This document shows, piece by piece, positions 56,576 to 64,000 of a DNA stretch of 64,000 bases (position 1 is its first letter; each line of letters begins with the position of its first letter). A program made the translations under genes and the position numbers. Under the pieces are notes generated by a model that was not told where the DNA came from, ran no database searches, and saw only the letters and a program-made list of their open reading frames with translations. Source of the DNA: Rhodoferax antarcticus ANT.BR (GTDB lineage: Bacteria; Pseudomonadota; Gammaproteobacteria; Burkholderiales; Burkholderiaceae_C); the NCBI RefSeq assembly GCF_001938565.1, contig NZ_MSYM01000007.1:248001-312000 (forward strand). Direction: 5' to 3'.

Positions 56576-57313
56576 TCAGGCGGTGTAAGGCAACAGCGCC
56601 TTCGCCGCGTCAATGCGCAAGGGCAGCTCGACAGCTTCATCGTTCATCACTTTGAGCAGAAAACGTTGGGCGTCCAGCGCAGCCCCACCCACGATAACGC
56701 TGCCTTTCGTAGCAGGGCTTGTTGCCGGGGCCAGCTTGACGGGCACCACAAACGGCTGCAGCACACTTAATGCTGCCTCCCATGCCGCAGGCTGGATGCT
56801 TTGCAGGCGGCACAACAGATCAGCCTGCCCATCCACATTGGGTTGGCGGTCCAGCCAAGGGCCATCGGCAAAAATAGACGCCAAATCCGGGGCCACAAAA
56901 GCCGACCAATGGCCCGTGGCCTCTTGCAGCGCTGGCACCATTTGCCCAGGTGTTGAGGGCAGCAAAGGCATCAGACGCACCCGCTGCGGGGCCACGTCCC
57001 CAAGATAGCGCAGGCGCAAAGCCTCGAAAAACACCTGCGCCTGCGCCACGGGCACCGACGCTGCGAGTGAGAACCAAAGCTGGTAAGCATCAACACCTGA
57101 GACGGCAATGGCCGCGGCTGGTAGCGCCAGATCAGCCTGCACGCCCTGCCACACCGCGGCAAGCGCGGCCCAGTCAGCGGGGTGGGCCAGCGCCAGCACC
57201 ATGGCGCGCACCTGTTCACCGGCACCGTCATCGCCACCGTGCGGCAGGTAAAGGCGGTGCAACTCAGATTGCAAGCGGTTCATGGTGGGGGCGGTGCGGG
57301 CGTCATCAGGCAT
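56576..57313 (-). CDS. hypothetical protein
   Basis: A 245-residue, Ala/Leu/Pro-rich soluble protein without a domain I can name. ATG 57313 is taken; TTG 57334 and ATG 57283 are in frame. Visible features: helical N-terminal part (MNRLQSELHRLYLPHGGD), a central region LALAHPADWAALAAVWQGVQ, and DAYQLWFSLAASVPVAQAQV. It starts 18 bases after the lipocalin stop, so the two are probably co-transcribed. It converges on gyrB. Its intact 245 codons and GC-rich third positions support a real gene. Confidence 0.75.
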   Translation of the reverse strand: MPDDARTAPTMNRLQSELHRLYLPHGGDDGAGEQVRAMVLALAHPADWAALAAVWQGVQADLALPAAAIAVSGVDAYQLWFSLAASVPVAQAQVFFEALRLRYLGDVAPQRVRLMPLLPSTPGQMVPALQEATGHWSAFVAPDLASIFADGPWLDRQPNVDGQADLLCRLQSIQPAAWEAALSVLQPFVVPVKLAPATSPATKGSVIVGGAALDAQRFLLKVMNDEAVELPLRIDAAKALLPYTA

Positions 57314-57330
57314 GCGCGACTCTACCCCAG

Positions 57331-57885
57331 TCAATCCGACTGCACGCTCAGCTCCAGCCGCTTCAGATCAAACCCCCGGTTGGCGAGCCGCGCCAGCAAA
57401 GCGTCATAAGCTGCAGGCGCCACTTTGGCGGTGCGCGACAAAACCCACAGGTAGTCGCGCTTGGGCTCGCTCACCGCCACCAGCTGATAGGCCGGGTCCA
57501 GATCAATCACCCAATAGTCGCCCCAAACCGCCGCAATGAACGACAACCAGGCCGGCGCAAACCGCACCTCCAGCTTGGCAGACTGCGCGTCTCCCAACTG
57601 CCGCACGGCACCAACCGCCTCGTCGATCTCACCGTCTGCCAGGCGGCAACGGTTGATAACCTGCACCCGGCCATCGGGCTGCTGGCTGTAGTTGGCCCGC
57701 GTGTCGGCCACGCATTTTTTCTGAAAACTGTTCGGGTACTTGGCAATCTCGTACCAGGTGCCCATGTAACGCGGCACATCCAGACTGGCGATAGGCGTCA
57801 GGGCAGGCACAGCGGGCGGCGCACCGTCTGCGCCATGGACGAACCCTGCGCTAAGGGCGAGGAGGATGGTGTAGATGGCTTTCAT
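57331..57885 (-). CDS. lipocalin family protein (Blc-like)
   Basis: A 184-residue secreted or periplasmic beta-barrel protein that binds small hydrophobic ligands. ATG 57885 gives a clear Sec signal (MKAIYTILLALSAGFVHG); the 18 codons upstream are not signal-like. The lipocalin signature is YMGTWYEIAKYPNSFQKKC near residue 42, followed by the second conserved region WGDYWVIDLDPAYQLVAVSE and the third RDYLWVLSRT. No lipobox Cys is seen, so unlike E. coli Blc it may be soluble. Confidence 0.92.
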   Translation of the reverse strand: MKAIYTILLALSAGFVHGADGAPPAVPALTPIASLDVPRYMGTWYEIAKYPNSFQKKCVADTRANYSQQPDGRVQVINRCRLADGEIDEAVGAVRQLGDAQSAKLEVRFAPAWLSFIAAVWGDYWVIDLDPAYQLVAVSEPKRDYLWVLSRTAKVAPAAYDALLARLANRGFDLKRLELSVQSD

Positions 57886-57928
57886 GGATTGGCTCTCGGT
57901 AGTGTGGGGCGGTGACTGGCAAGGCGTT

Positions 57929-58006
57929 TCAGGCCGCAACTGATGCTACCAGCGCCTCGGCGAGTTGGGCTTGGGCGGTCTGGCTGGTGGCCAAGCGCTG
58001 GCGCAA
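57929..58006 (-). pseudogene. HsdS C-terminal remnant (type I restriction specificity subunit)
   Basis: The minus-strand frame LRQRLATSQTAQAQLAEALV, then ASVAA and TGA, matches the coiled-coil C-terminus typical of HsdS. A stop lies directly upstream in frame, so only about 25 codons remain. It supports the hsdR pseudogene 1.5 kb away as part of a former type I locus. Confidence 0.6.
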
Positions 58007-58229
58007 GTCTCAGTTGGATTTGAACTCGACCGTCGCCTGCTCACATGGCTGATGCAACAGCCCATCCAAAACAACTATCAACGCGTCTTCACTCCTGTCT
58101 TCTCCTTGTTGACCATCATTGCTACTGTCTAGGCAACACTACCGCTGCTGTCTTGGCGCATGCTGTCTTGGATGAATTTGATGACGCTTGAGAGGTTGGA
58201 TATGACGATATTCTTTTATATAAGAAATA

Positions 58230-58266
58230 GGGCTCTAGCCCTTATGGTATAAGCGCAAGCCACTAT
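58230..58266 (-). repeat. palindromic intergenic repeat, copy 8
   Basis: On the minus strand it reads ATAGTGGCTTGCGCTTAT, then accATAAGGGCTAGAGCC. It lies downstream of the ATPase gene stop. Confidence 0.8.
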
Positions 58267-58301
58267 GAATGTAGTAGCTAACCCGATGGCTGCGCAAGGG
58301 T

Positions 58302-59480
58302 CTATTCCTCCAGCCAGTCGAACTGTCGGGCCACAGGCGGCCAGGTCCCGGCCTGCGCGCGCTCGGTAAACCAGCGCAGCATGGCAGCGTCTTCTACGGC
58401 GTATTCGCTGCGGGCGGATTTCCAAATCAGACTGGGTTGGTGGGCGCGCAGGCCCTCTAGGGCTTTTTGCGCCTTGGCAACGCTGACCTTGGCGCCTGTT
58501 TTGTCGTTGTAGAACTGCAGGGCATCGGCGTCGTAGGGCCGAAAGCGTGTGCCTAGCGCCAGCATGCGCCAGAGTACCGCTTGCTCCAGCGGCCTCAAAG
58601 CCGTGTAGTCACTCTCCATTTGGGCCTCGTCGTTGCGCAGTTGCTCTGCCGCTTTGGTGAGCATGGCTTCTTCAAACCGGCCTGTGTGGCTGGCCAATGG
58701 ACTCAGCACTTGGCCGAGAGCTTCCATAAAAAATTGGGGGCGTTGGCCAAACAAAGCAAAGGCATCCGACAAGGTGGCCTGATTCACTGCGCCCAGATCG
58801 GGGCGCTGGCGGATGATGAGGTCGGCAATATGCGCCACAAAGTTCGGGCCCAACTCGGGCATGCGTTGAATCTGCGAACCATAGAACGGCGCAGCATGGG
58901 TGTTGACCAGGCGCAGCAACTTGTCGCGGTCGGAGCCTGACGTCACCAGCATGAGTTTGATTTGGCCAGGCCGATTGAGCTGGTCGCGAGCAGACTTGAG
59001 AGCCGCCATGGCGGTCTCGCCTGCGTTGCTGGTCAAGGCGTGCTGCGCCTCGTCAATGATCAGCGCCACCGGACTTTTGGCCGCTTCGACCAGGGCACGC
59101 AAGGCGTCGGCCAAAGTGGCACCATCGACACGGCCAATTTTCGAGGTGTCGATTTTGATGCCCCCGACGCTGGTACTTTCCAGCCCGACGGACTTCGCGG
59201 TTTTGGCCACTACGCCCAGTTGCTTGATGAGGGCACGGCCCACCGCCTGGGCAATCAGACTGCCTGGGTCACGTTGTTGATCAGCCCACAGATCGACATA
59301 CACCACCACCACCTGCCGTCGTGTGAGCTCGGGCATGAGATCAGACTGCAAGAAGGTGGATTTGCCAGTGCGCCGGGGAGCCGCCAGAAAAAGGCCATTG
59401 GGCGCATCAGTGAACGCCGCTTTGCCTTGCAAGGCATCCGCCATGGTGGCGGCGAGATGGGTTCGCGGGTAGTACAGCAT
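58302..59480 (-). CDS. AAA/STAND-like ATP-binding protein inside a restriction locus
   Basis: A 392-residue P-loop ATPase of the archaeal-ATPase/STAND-like type. Walker A is APRRTGKS at residues 34-41; Walker B is ALIIDEAQ near 139-146 with the catalytic Asp-Glu. Sensor-type segments IKLMLVTSGSDRDKLLRLV (near 175) and a C-terminal winged-helix-like part (300-380) are visible. There is no nuclease or membrane domain. The gene is intact while hsdR and hsdS on either side are ruined, so it is maintained or arrived later. An AT-rich dyad lies in its promoter. The role is unknown; defence is possible only by context. Confidence 0.8.
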   Translation of the reverse strand: MLYYPRTHLAATMADALQGKAAFTDAPNGLFLAAPRRTGKSTFLQSDLMPELTRRQVVVVYVDLWADQQRDPGSLIAQAVGRALIKQLGVVAKTAKSVGLESTSVGGIKIDTSKIGRVDGATLADALRALVEAAKSPVALIIDEAQHALTSNAGETAMAALKSARDQLNRPGQIKLMLVTSGSDRDKLLRLVNTHAAPFYGSQIQRMPELGPNFVAHIADLIIRQRPDLGAVNQATLSDAFALFGQRPQFFMEALGQVLSPLASHTGRFEEAMLTKAAEQLRNDEAQMESDYTALRPLEQAVLWRMLALGTRFRPYDADALQFYNDKTGAKVSVAKAQKALEGLRAHQPSLIWKSARSEYAVEDAAMLRWFTERAQAGTWPPVARQFDWLEE

Positions 59481-59495
59481 GAACTATCCTTAAAT

Positions 59496-59537
59496 ATCTT
59501 AATTTGGATAGTTTATCTTTTTGTTGATAAATTAAGA
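59496..59537. promoter_or_regulatory. AT-rich nested dyad upstream of the ATPase gene
   Basis: ATCTTAATTT and its complement AAATTAAGAT bracket an inner GTTTATC/GATAAA pair, all within 45 bases of the ATPase start. This is the layout of an operator for a dimeric repressor. No regulator gene is adjacent, so autoregulation or a distant regulator is possible. Confidence 0.5.
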
Positions 59538-59542
59538 TAATT

Positions 59543-61499
59543 TCAACGAATGGCTTTGCGGGGTGCATACAAAGCACGCTCCAGAGATTGCAGGGCGCGC
59601 AAATACTGGCTGCGCCCGCCAAAGCTCAGAATGAGTTCACTGGCGCTGCCCATGTGGGTGAAGGGCTGCACTTTAAGCACTTCATCGCTCTCAATCGTGG
59701 TGATGCCTTCGTTGGCGTATTTGTCCAGTAGCGCCTCCATGACCTTGCGGGCCACTGGGCCGTACTCGGTGAAGATGTTGCGCTTTTTGACACGGCTGGC
59801 GCTTGCGCCGGGTCAGCAGTGGCTGGTTGTAGGCGACGTGTAGCAATAGGTCGAACAGGTTTAGCTCTGTCAGGCCAGCCTGTGTCGCTTCTTCGGCCAG
59901 CGCTTCAATCAACACGCCCTGGTTTTCCAGTTCTTGCAGCAGCACCGCCTTGCGTTCAGCGTCATTCCAGGCTTGCAGGGACTGGTCGAGCGAGTCAAAG
60001 CGCTTGAACGAGTTAATGCGGGTGTCGTCGCGCAGGCTCTCGGTGATGAGCTTGCCTTGGGCGGTGAGGTACTGCACCCGTTCACGCGCCACCGCGACGA
60101 TGACTATGCCGCCGACGATGTATTTCTTGGGCGCCTGTGCGTCGCCACTCCCGTTGCCAAAGGGTCCGAGCGGGTTTTCGGGGTCAAACGGGTTGTTTGG
60201 GTCGCCGGGCTGGCCGGATGGGTCTAGCGACTCGTCGGGTGGCGCCACAGGCTGGTCGCCTACCGGCTCGTAAATTTGCACCGGCTCGCCGTCAAACGTG
60301 GGGTCGGCAAAGAGTTCGGTGGCGCGCTTGAAGTCAAGAATGGTGAACCAGGTTTTACCCATTTGTTCGTTGATGCGCGTGCCGCGGCCAATGATCTGCT
60401 TGAACAGGGTCATGGACCGGATGTTTTGGTCCAGCACGATGAGCTTGCAGGTCTGGGCGTCCGCCCCGGTGCTCATGAGTTTGGAGGTGGTGGCGATGAC
60501 TGGGTAGGTTTTCTCGGGGTCAATGAAGGTGTCGAGTTCGCGCTTGCCCTGCGTGTTGTCACCGGTGATTTGCACCATATATTTTGGGTTGGCGGCGCAA
60601 ATGTCGGCGTTGGCATTGCTAAGGGCCTGGCGCATGCGGGCGGCGTGGTCAATGTCTTCGCAAAACACAATGGTTTTGGCGTAACGGTCGGTGGCCTTGA
60701 GGTACTCGGTAATTTTGCGGGCCACAGTGTCCTCACGGCTTTCCTGCACCAGCTTGCGGTTCATGTCGGTGGTGTTGTAGATGCGGTCTTCAATGACGTG
60801 GCCATGCTTGCCGATCATGCCCGCCGTGGGGCGCCAGCCAAACGTGTCTTTGTCCAAATCCACCCGCACCACTTTATAGGGTGCCAGGTAGCCGTCTTCA
60901 ATGCCTTGCTTGAGGCTGTAGGTGTAGAGCGGCGCGCCGAAGTAGTCGCTGTTGAAGATGTCTTTCGTTTCCTTGGGCGTGGCGGTCAGGCCCACCTGCG
61001 TGGCGCTGGAGAAATAGGTCACGGCCAGAAACAGGATGCGCTACTTGGCCTTGCTCTTGCACAGCCGCCAGATGTTCTGAAACGCGGTGTAGGTTTTGCC
61101 AGTGCTGGTGGCCATGACCAGCAGCACGCGGTTTTGGCCAGTGGCAATGGCCTCGACCGAGCGGTTGATAGCGTTGAGCTGGTAATAGCGCGGCGTTTTG
61201 CTGGCTGAGTAATCCTATGCGGCGACCTGGCGCACCGCTGGCGTCCAGCCTTTGCAGGCACAGTATTTGTCCCACAGCTCGGTGGGCGACGGACACGCAC
61301 CAGCGCCCATAGCGTGCTGGTTGTCTTTGGCCTCAATCACCGCCAACGGGATATTGGGCTTGTAAAACAAAGCGTAGTCGGCCCGCAGAACGGTGGATTT
61401 GTCGCGCTGGGCGTTTTTGCCACGCACCACCCGGCCTGCACCAGCTCGCAACGGATGAACTTCTCGCAGATGTTGCTTTCGGACAAATTTTTCTTATGC
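59543..61499 (-). pseudogene. hsdR: type I restriction enzyme R subunit, extensively decayed
   Basis: Motor/nuclease subunit of a type I restriction enzyme. Reading right to left: MHKKNLSESNICEKFIRCEL, a frameshift near 61430, nuclease segment RADYALFYKPNIPLAVIEAK (Glu-x-Lys retained), then a deletion after DNQHAMGAG. TAG codons lie at 61215-61217 and 61041-61043. The P-loop reads [11 protein letters not shown] (usually MATGTGKT). After RILFLAV a large deletion removes the DEAD-box region and joins TYFSSATQVGLTATPKETKD. The second helicase half is intact (LIVLDQNIRSM, QIIGRGTRINEQ) until a frameshift near 59800; the tail ends at 59543. It cannot code for a working enzyme. Confidence 0.9.
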
Positions 61500-61703
61500 A
61501 TCCGCCACCTTCCATTTCAGAGGCATTATCCCGCACGCGTATGGCGTGTTTCATTGGGCGAGCCCCAAGCAGTCGCGTTTTCTTGGAGACTTTCGGGAGC
61601 ACGCCATACAAGACAAGTACGCGACGATGTTCAAGGCGGTAACGCACGGGCGCCCGTGATATCTTCCCCACCCTCTCTGACACCCAACTCCCAAGGACTT
61701 CCC

Positions 61704-62099
61704 ATGCGTTTTATCGCCAACATCTTCTGGTTCATCCTGGGCGGCTTTGTCATGGGGCTGGGTTGGTGGCTTGCCGGGCTGCTCTGCGCCGTGACGATAG
61801 TGGGGTTGCCGTGGGCGAAGGCCTGCTTCGTTGTCGGCCAGTTTGCGTTTGTGCCCTTTGGCAAAAAAGCCGTGAACCGCTCGGATTTGACTGGCGTCAA
61901 AGATATCGGCACCGGTACTTTGGCCATGGTTGGAAACATCATCTGGTTCGTCTTTGCGGGTATTTGGCTCGCCATTGGGCACTTGCTCTGCGCCATGTTC
62001 TGTTTTGTGACCATCATCGGCATTCCCTTCGGCCTGCAACATCTGAAACTTGCAGGTATCGCTCTGGCACCCATTGGCCAGACGATTGTGGACAAGTGA
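61704..62099 (+). CDS. YccF-domain inner-membrane protein
   Basis: A 131-residue membrane protein with two copies of the YccF hydrophobic domain: one starting MRFIANIFWFILGGFVMGLG and containing TIVGLPWAKACF, the second containing NIIWFVFAGIWLAIGHLL and TIIGIPFGLQHLKLAGIAL. The function of the family is not established. ATG 61704 has AAGGAC upstream. The same frame extends 390 bases upstream into the hsdR pseudogene without meaning. Confidence 0.9.
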   Translation: MRFIANIFWFILGGFVMGLGWWLAGLLCAVTIVGLPWAKACFVVGQFAFVPFGKKAVNRSDLTGVKDIGTGTLAMVGNIIWFVFAGIWLAIGHLLCAMFCFVTIIGIPFGLQHLKLAGIALAPIGQTIVDK

Positions 62100-62223
62100 G
62101 TTGCAGCAGTTGCGGCATGACATAGCGCAGTGCGCAGCATGGCCAGGCCTCGGCAATCAGCCGTCAAGCCTTTGCGGCTAGGCTCTAATGCCAATTTCTT
62201 CACCGTACTTGAAAGGCTTGGCC

Positions 62224-63258
62224 ATGACTCAAACCACGACCCAAAACCGCCAGATCCAATTGGCTGCCCGACCGGTAGGCGCGCCAAAGGCTGCCGATTT
62301 CAAACTGGTCACTACGCCCGTGCCGAGCGCAGGCGCTTGTGAAGTGTTGCTGCGCACGGTGTACCTGTCGCTTGACCCCTACATGCGCGGCCGCATGAGC
62401 GATGCCGCCAGCTATGCAGCACCGGTGGCCGTGGGCACGCCCATGGTGGCGGGGACGGTCAGCCGCGTTGAGGCCTCAAACAACCCCAAATTTGCCGTGG
62501 GTGACTGGGTGCTGGCCTATGCGGGCTGGCAAGACTATGCGGTGTCCGACGGCACCGGTCTGACCAAACTGGACCCGAACATCGGACCGCTTTCCTACGC
62601 ACTGGGCGTGATGGGCATGCCCGGCTTCACCGCCTACATGGGTTTACTGGATATTGGCGCACCCAAGGCCGGTGAGACGGTGGTGGTGGCTGCTGCCACG
62701 GGCGCGGTCGGCTCGGTCGTTGGGCAAATCGCCAAGATCAAGGGTTGCCGCGTGGTGGGCATTGCCGGTGGTGCGGAGAAATGCCGCTTTGCGGTGGAAG
62801 AGCTGGGCTTTGACGCCTGCATCGACCACCACAGCCCCAAGCTGCCCGCGCTGCTGGCAGCAGCTTGCCCCAAAGGCATCGACGTGTATTTTGAAAACGT
62901 CGGTGGCAAGGTGTTTGAGGCGGTGTTGCCGCTGCTCAACACCAGCGCCCGCGTGCCGGTGTGTGGGTTGATTGCCCATTACAACGCCACCACGCTGCCC
63001 GACGGCCCGGACCGCACCCCGGTGCTGATGCGCAACCTGCTGACCAAACGCATCCGCATGCAGGGATTCATCATTTTTGACGACTACGGCCACCGCTACC
63101 CTGAATTTGCCAAAGACATGGGCCAATGGCTTGCACAAGGCAAGATCAAGTTCCGCGAAGACATCGTCGACGGGCTGGAGAACGCACCGCAAGCCTTTAT
63201 CGGCCTGCTCGAAGGCAAAAACTTCGGCAAACTGATCGTTCGCGTCGCCAACGATTGA
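62224..63258 (+). CDS. zinc-independent medium-chain NADP-dependent oxidoreductase
   Basis: A 344-residue quinone/alkenal-reductase-like MDR protein of the leukotriene B4 dehydrogenase / curcumin reductase (YncB) group. It has LSLDPYMRGRMSD near residue 44, GMPGFTAYMGLLDIG near 130, the NADP motif AAATGAVGSVVGQIAK near 155 and YFENVGGKVFEAVL near 220. The catalytic zinc Cys ligands of alcohol dehydrogenases are absent. It would reduce alpha,beta-unsaturated carbonyl compounds. ATG 62224 with AAGGCTTGG upstream is the start. Confidence 0.93.
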   Translation: MTQTTTQNRQIQLAARPVGAPKAADFKLVTTPVPSAGACEVLLRTVYLSLDPYMRGRMSDAASYAAPVAVGTPMVAGTVSRVEASNNPKFAVGDWVLAYAGWQDYAVSDGTGLTKLDPNIGPLSYALGVMGMPGFTAYMGLLDIGAPKAGETVVVAAATGAVGSVVGQIAKIKGCRVVGIAGGAEKCRFAVEELGFDACIDHHSPKLPALLAAACPKGIDVYFENVGGKVFEAVLPLLNTSARVPVCGLIAHYNATTLPDGPDRTPVLMRNLLTKRIRMQGFIIFDDYGHRYPEFAKDMGQWLAQGKIKFREDIVDGLENAPQAFIGLLEGKNFGKLIVRVAND

Positions 63259-63471
63259 ACCGGGTGGGTTCAATGGCGTAGGGATGATGCATGGCGAGGC
63301 GATTTTCAAGCGGCCTGTGGGCTTGGCGATAATTGAATGCTGTGTCAGCGCTGCAGGATATTTGCAGCCTGCGTAAGAACAAAGTTAAAAAACGCTCAAA
63401 TACGCTGCAAAGGCAGTTGATTTTGATTCAACCTATCTTTGTATCGACTTTCACAGGTTACAGACATTATC

Positions 63472-63510
63472 CGCCTCTAGCCCTTATGCAGTAAGCGCGA
63501 GCAGCACCTA
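63472..63510 (-). repeat. palindromic intergenic repeat, copy 9
   Basis: On the minus strand the arms are CTGCTCGCGCTTA and ATAAGGGCTAGAGGCG. It lies in the 272-base gap before the last gene; I see no gene in that gap. Confidence 0.75.
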
Positions 63511-63530
63511 AATTCATAGCAAGGTACGCC

Positions 63531-64000
63531 ATGGCCGAGAAAACTCCGTTCGAGATTGCGCGGGAAACGCTGAAACAGCTCACGCTTCGCAAGCTGGCAC
63601 CCACGCCGCTGAATTACCAGAAGATTTATAGCGAAGTTGCGCAGTTGCCGTTCGAGCCGCCGTTTCCAGCCGAGCGCCTTCGGGAGATTGCGCTGGCGCT
63701 GCCCACCAAAACGCCTGGCCAGCAAAAGCAGCGCGGCCTGCTGGAGTCCGCCATCAACCAGCTCAACTGGGGCGGCGTTAAAACCGCCCTCATGGCCTAT
63801 GGCGGCTTCAGCCCGGCGGCACCCGAGTCGGGCAAAACCGGCCTGTTGCTGTCGGACACGCCCAAATTGCTGCCCTCTCCGCCCATCGAGATCGCCTTGG
63901 CGCCTGCGGTGATCACCGCGCCCGCCCTGACCGCCGACTTTTTTGGCCAGATTGCCCGCATGATCGAGTTCGCCCTGCCCGCGCTGGGCAGCGACGACGA
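63531..64000 (+). CDS. probable diguanylate cyclase, N-terminal part (runs off window)
   Basis: 156 residues are visible. The N-terminal segment (FEIARETLKQLTLRKLAPTP, then NYQKIYSEV) is the pattern that, from memory, opens a group of soluble GGDEF proteins in Comamonadaceae, in which an all-helical N-terminal region precedes the cyclase domain. The GGDEF domain itself would lie beyond the right edge, so the assignment depends on that N-terminus. ATG 63531 is preceded by AAGG. Confidence 0.6.
   Translation, partial: MAEKTPFEIARETLKQLTLRKLAPTPLNYQKIYSEVAQLPFEPPFPAERLREIALALPTKTPGQQKQRGLLESAINQLNWGGVKTALMAYGGFSPAAPESGKTGLLLSDTPKLLPSPPIEIALAPAVITAPALTADFFGQIARMIEFALPALGSDD

Larger units (their letters stand above)
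57886..58301. other. stretch without an intact gene, containing an hsdS remnant and a repeat
   Basis: Apart from the hsdS tail (57929-58006) and repeat copy 8, I see no recognisable gene. One plus-strand frame near 58010-58130 reads hydrophobic residues to a TAG but has no start or known relatives. Confidence 0.6.

Noticed and set aside
61314..61703. 130-codon upstream extension of the YccF gene
   Set aside because: It runs through the hsdR pseudogene on the other strand, has no membrane or family features, and the ATG at 61704 has its own ribosome-binding site.

Overview
The window is about 58-60% GC and reads as the chromosome of a betaproteobacterium of the family Comamonadaceae, most likely Rhodoferax or a close relative. 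This rests on the closeness of the housekeeping proteins, the rpmH-rnpA-yidD-yidC-mnmE / dnaA-dnaN-gyrB arrangement, a metX-metW pair, and a palindromic intergenic repeat of a kind I associate with this family. The genus is inference. The replication origin lies inside the window, in the 50936-51206 gap between rpmH and dnaA; genes left of it run leftward and genes right of it rightward.

Layout. 1-5,600: a cut dacA, a small 2Fe-2S protein, a VanZ-like protein, a probable small RNA divergent from hemB, then hemB, a CorA-type transporter and an alpha/beta hydrolase. 6,012-18,576: the main feature, one tightly packed operon apbE-rnfB-PFOR-rnfC-rnfD-rnfG-rnfE-rnfA-small Cys protein-ferredoxin:NADP reductase. 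18,724-22,570: tRNA-Ser followed by an intact IS1634-type element and three transposase fragments. 22,574-34,450: terC with one amber codon, an old-yellow-enzyme gene, metW-metX, a decayed LysR gene divergent from a decayed gcl, then hyi-glxR-ttuD, an MBL-fold gene flanked by a second copy of the ttuD 3' end, and a Mn exporter behind a yybP-ykoY riboswitch. 34,700-46,700: a PhnD-like lipoprotein coupled to a diguanylate cyclase, a patatin, an RRM protein, an SDR, lptC-kdsC-kdsD, a KefB-type antiporter, apt and an unknown protein. 46,750-57,885: the origin region, then an unknown protein and a lipocalin. 57,900-61,500: wreckage of a type I restriction locus (hsdS tail, hsdR) enclosing an intact ATPase gene. 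61,700-64,000: a YccF protein, an MDR reductase and the start of a GGDEF protein.

How the genes work together. The operon at 6-18.6 kb looks like a self-contained low-potential electron hub. A giant pyruvate (2-oxoacid):ferredoxin oxidoreductase of 1659 residues, carrying its own C-terminal ferredoxin domain, can reduce ferredoxin. The Rnf complex (B, C, D, G, E, A) couples ferredoxin:NAD electron transfer to ion translocation. ApbE would attach FMN to RnfD and RnfG, the small Cys protein is a candidate NqrM-like iron-delivery factor for the RnfA/RnfE site, and the reductase links ferredoxin to NADP. The order B-(PFOR)-C-D-G-E-A and the multi-cluster RnfB resemble the Rnf systems of anaerobes more than the rnfABCDGE type of Rhodobacter and E. 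coli.

Gene decay is a second theme. Four loci (terC, lysR, gcl, hsdR) carry in-frame TAG codons, five in all, where family alignments recalled from memory suggest Trp, Gln or an uncertain residue. Three of the four also carry frameshifts or deletions. TAG still ends intact genes here, so ordinary pseudogene formation is the simplest reading.
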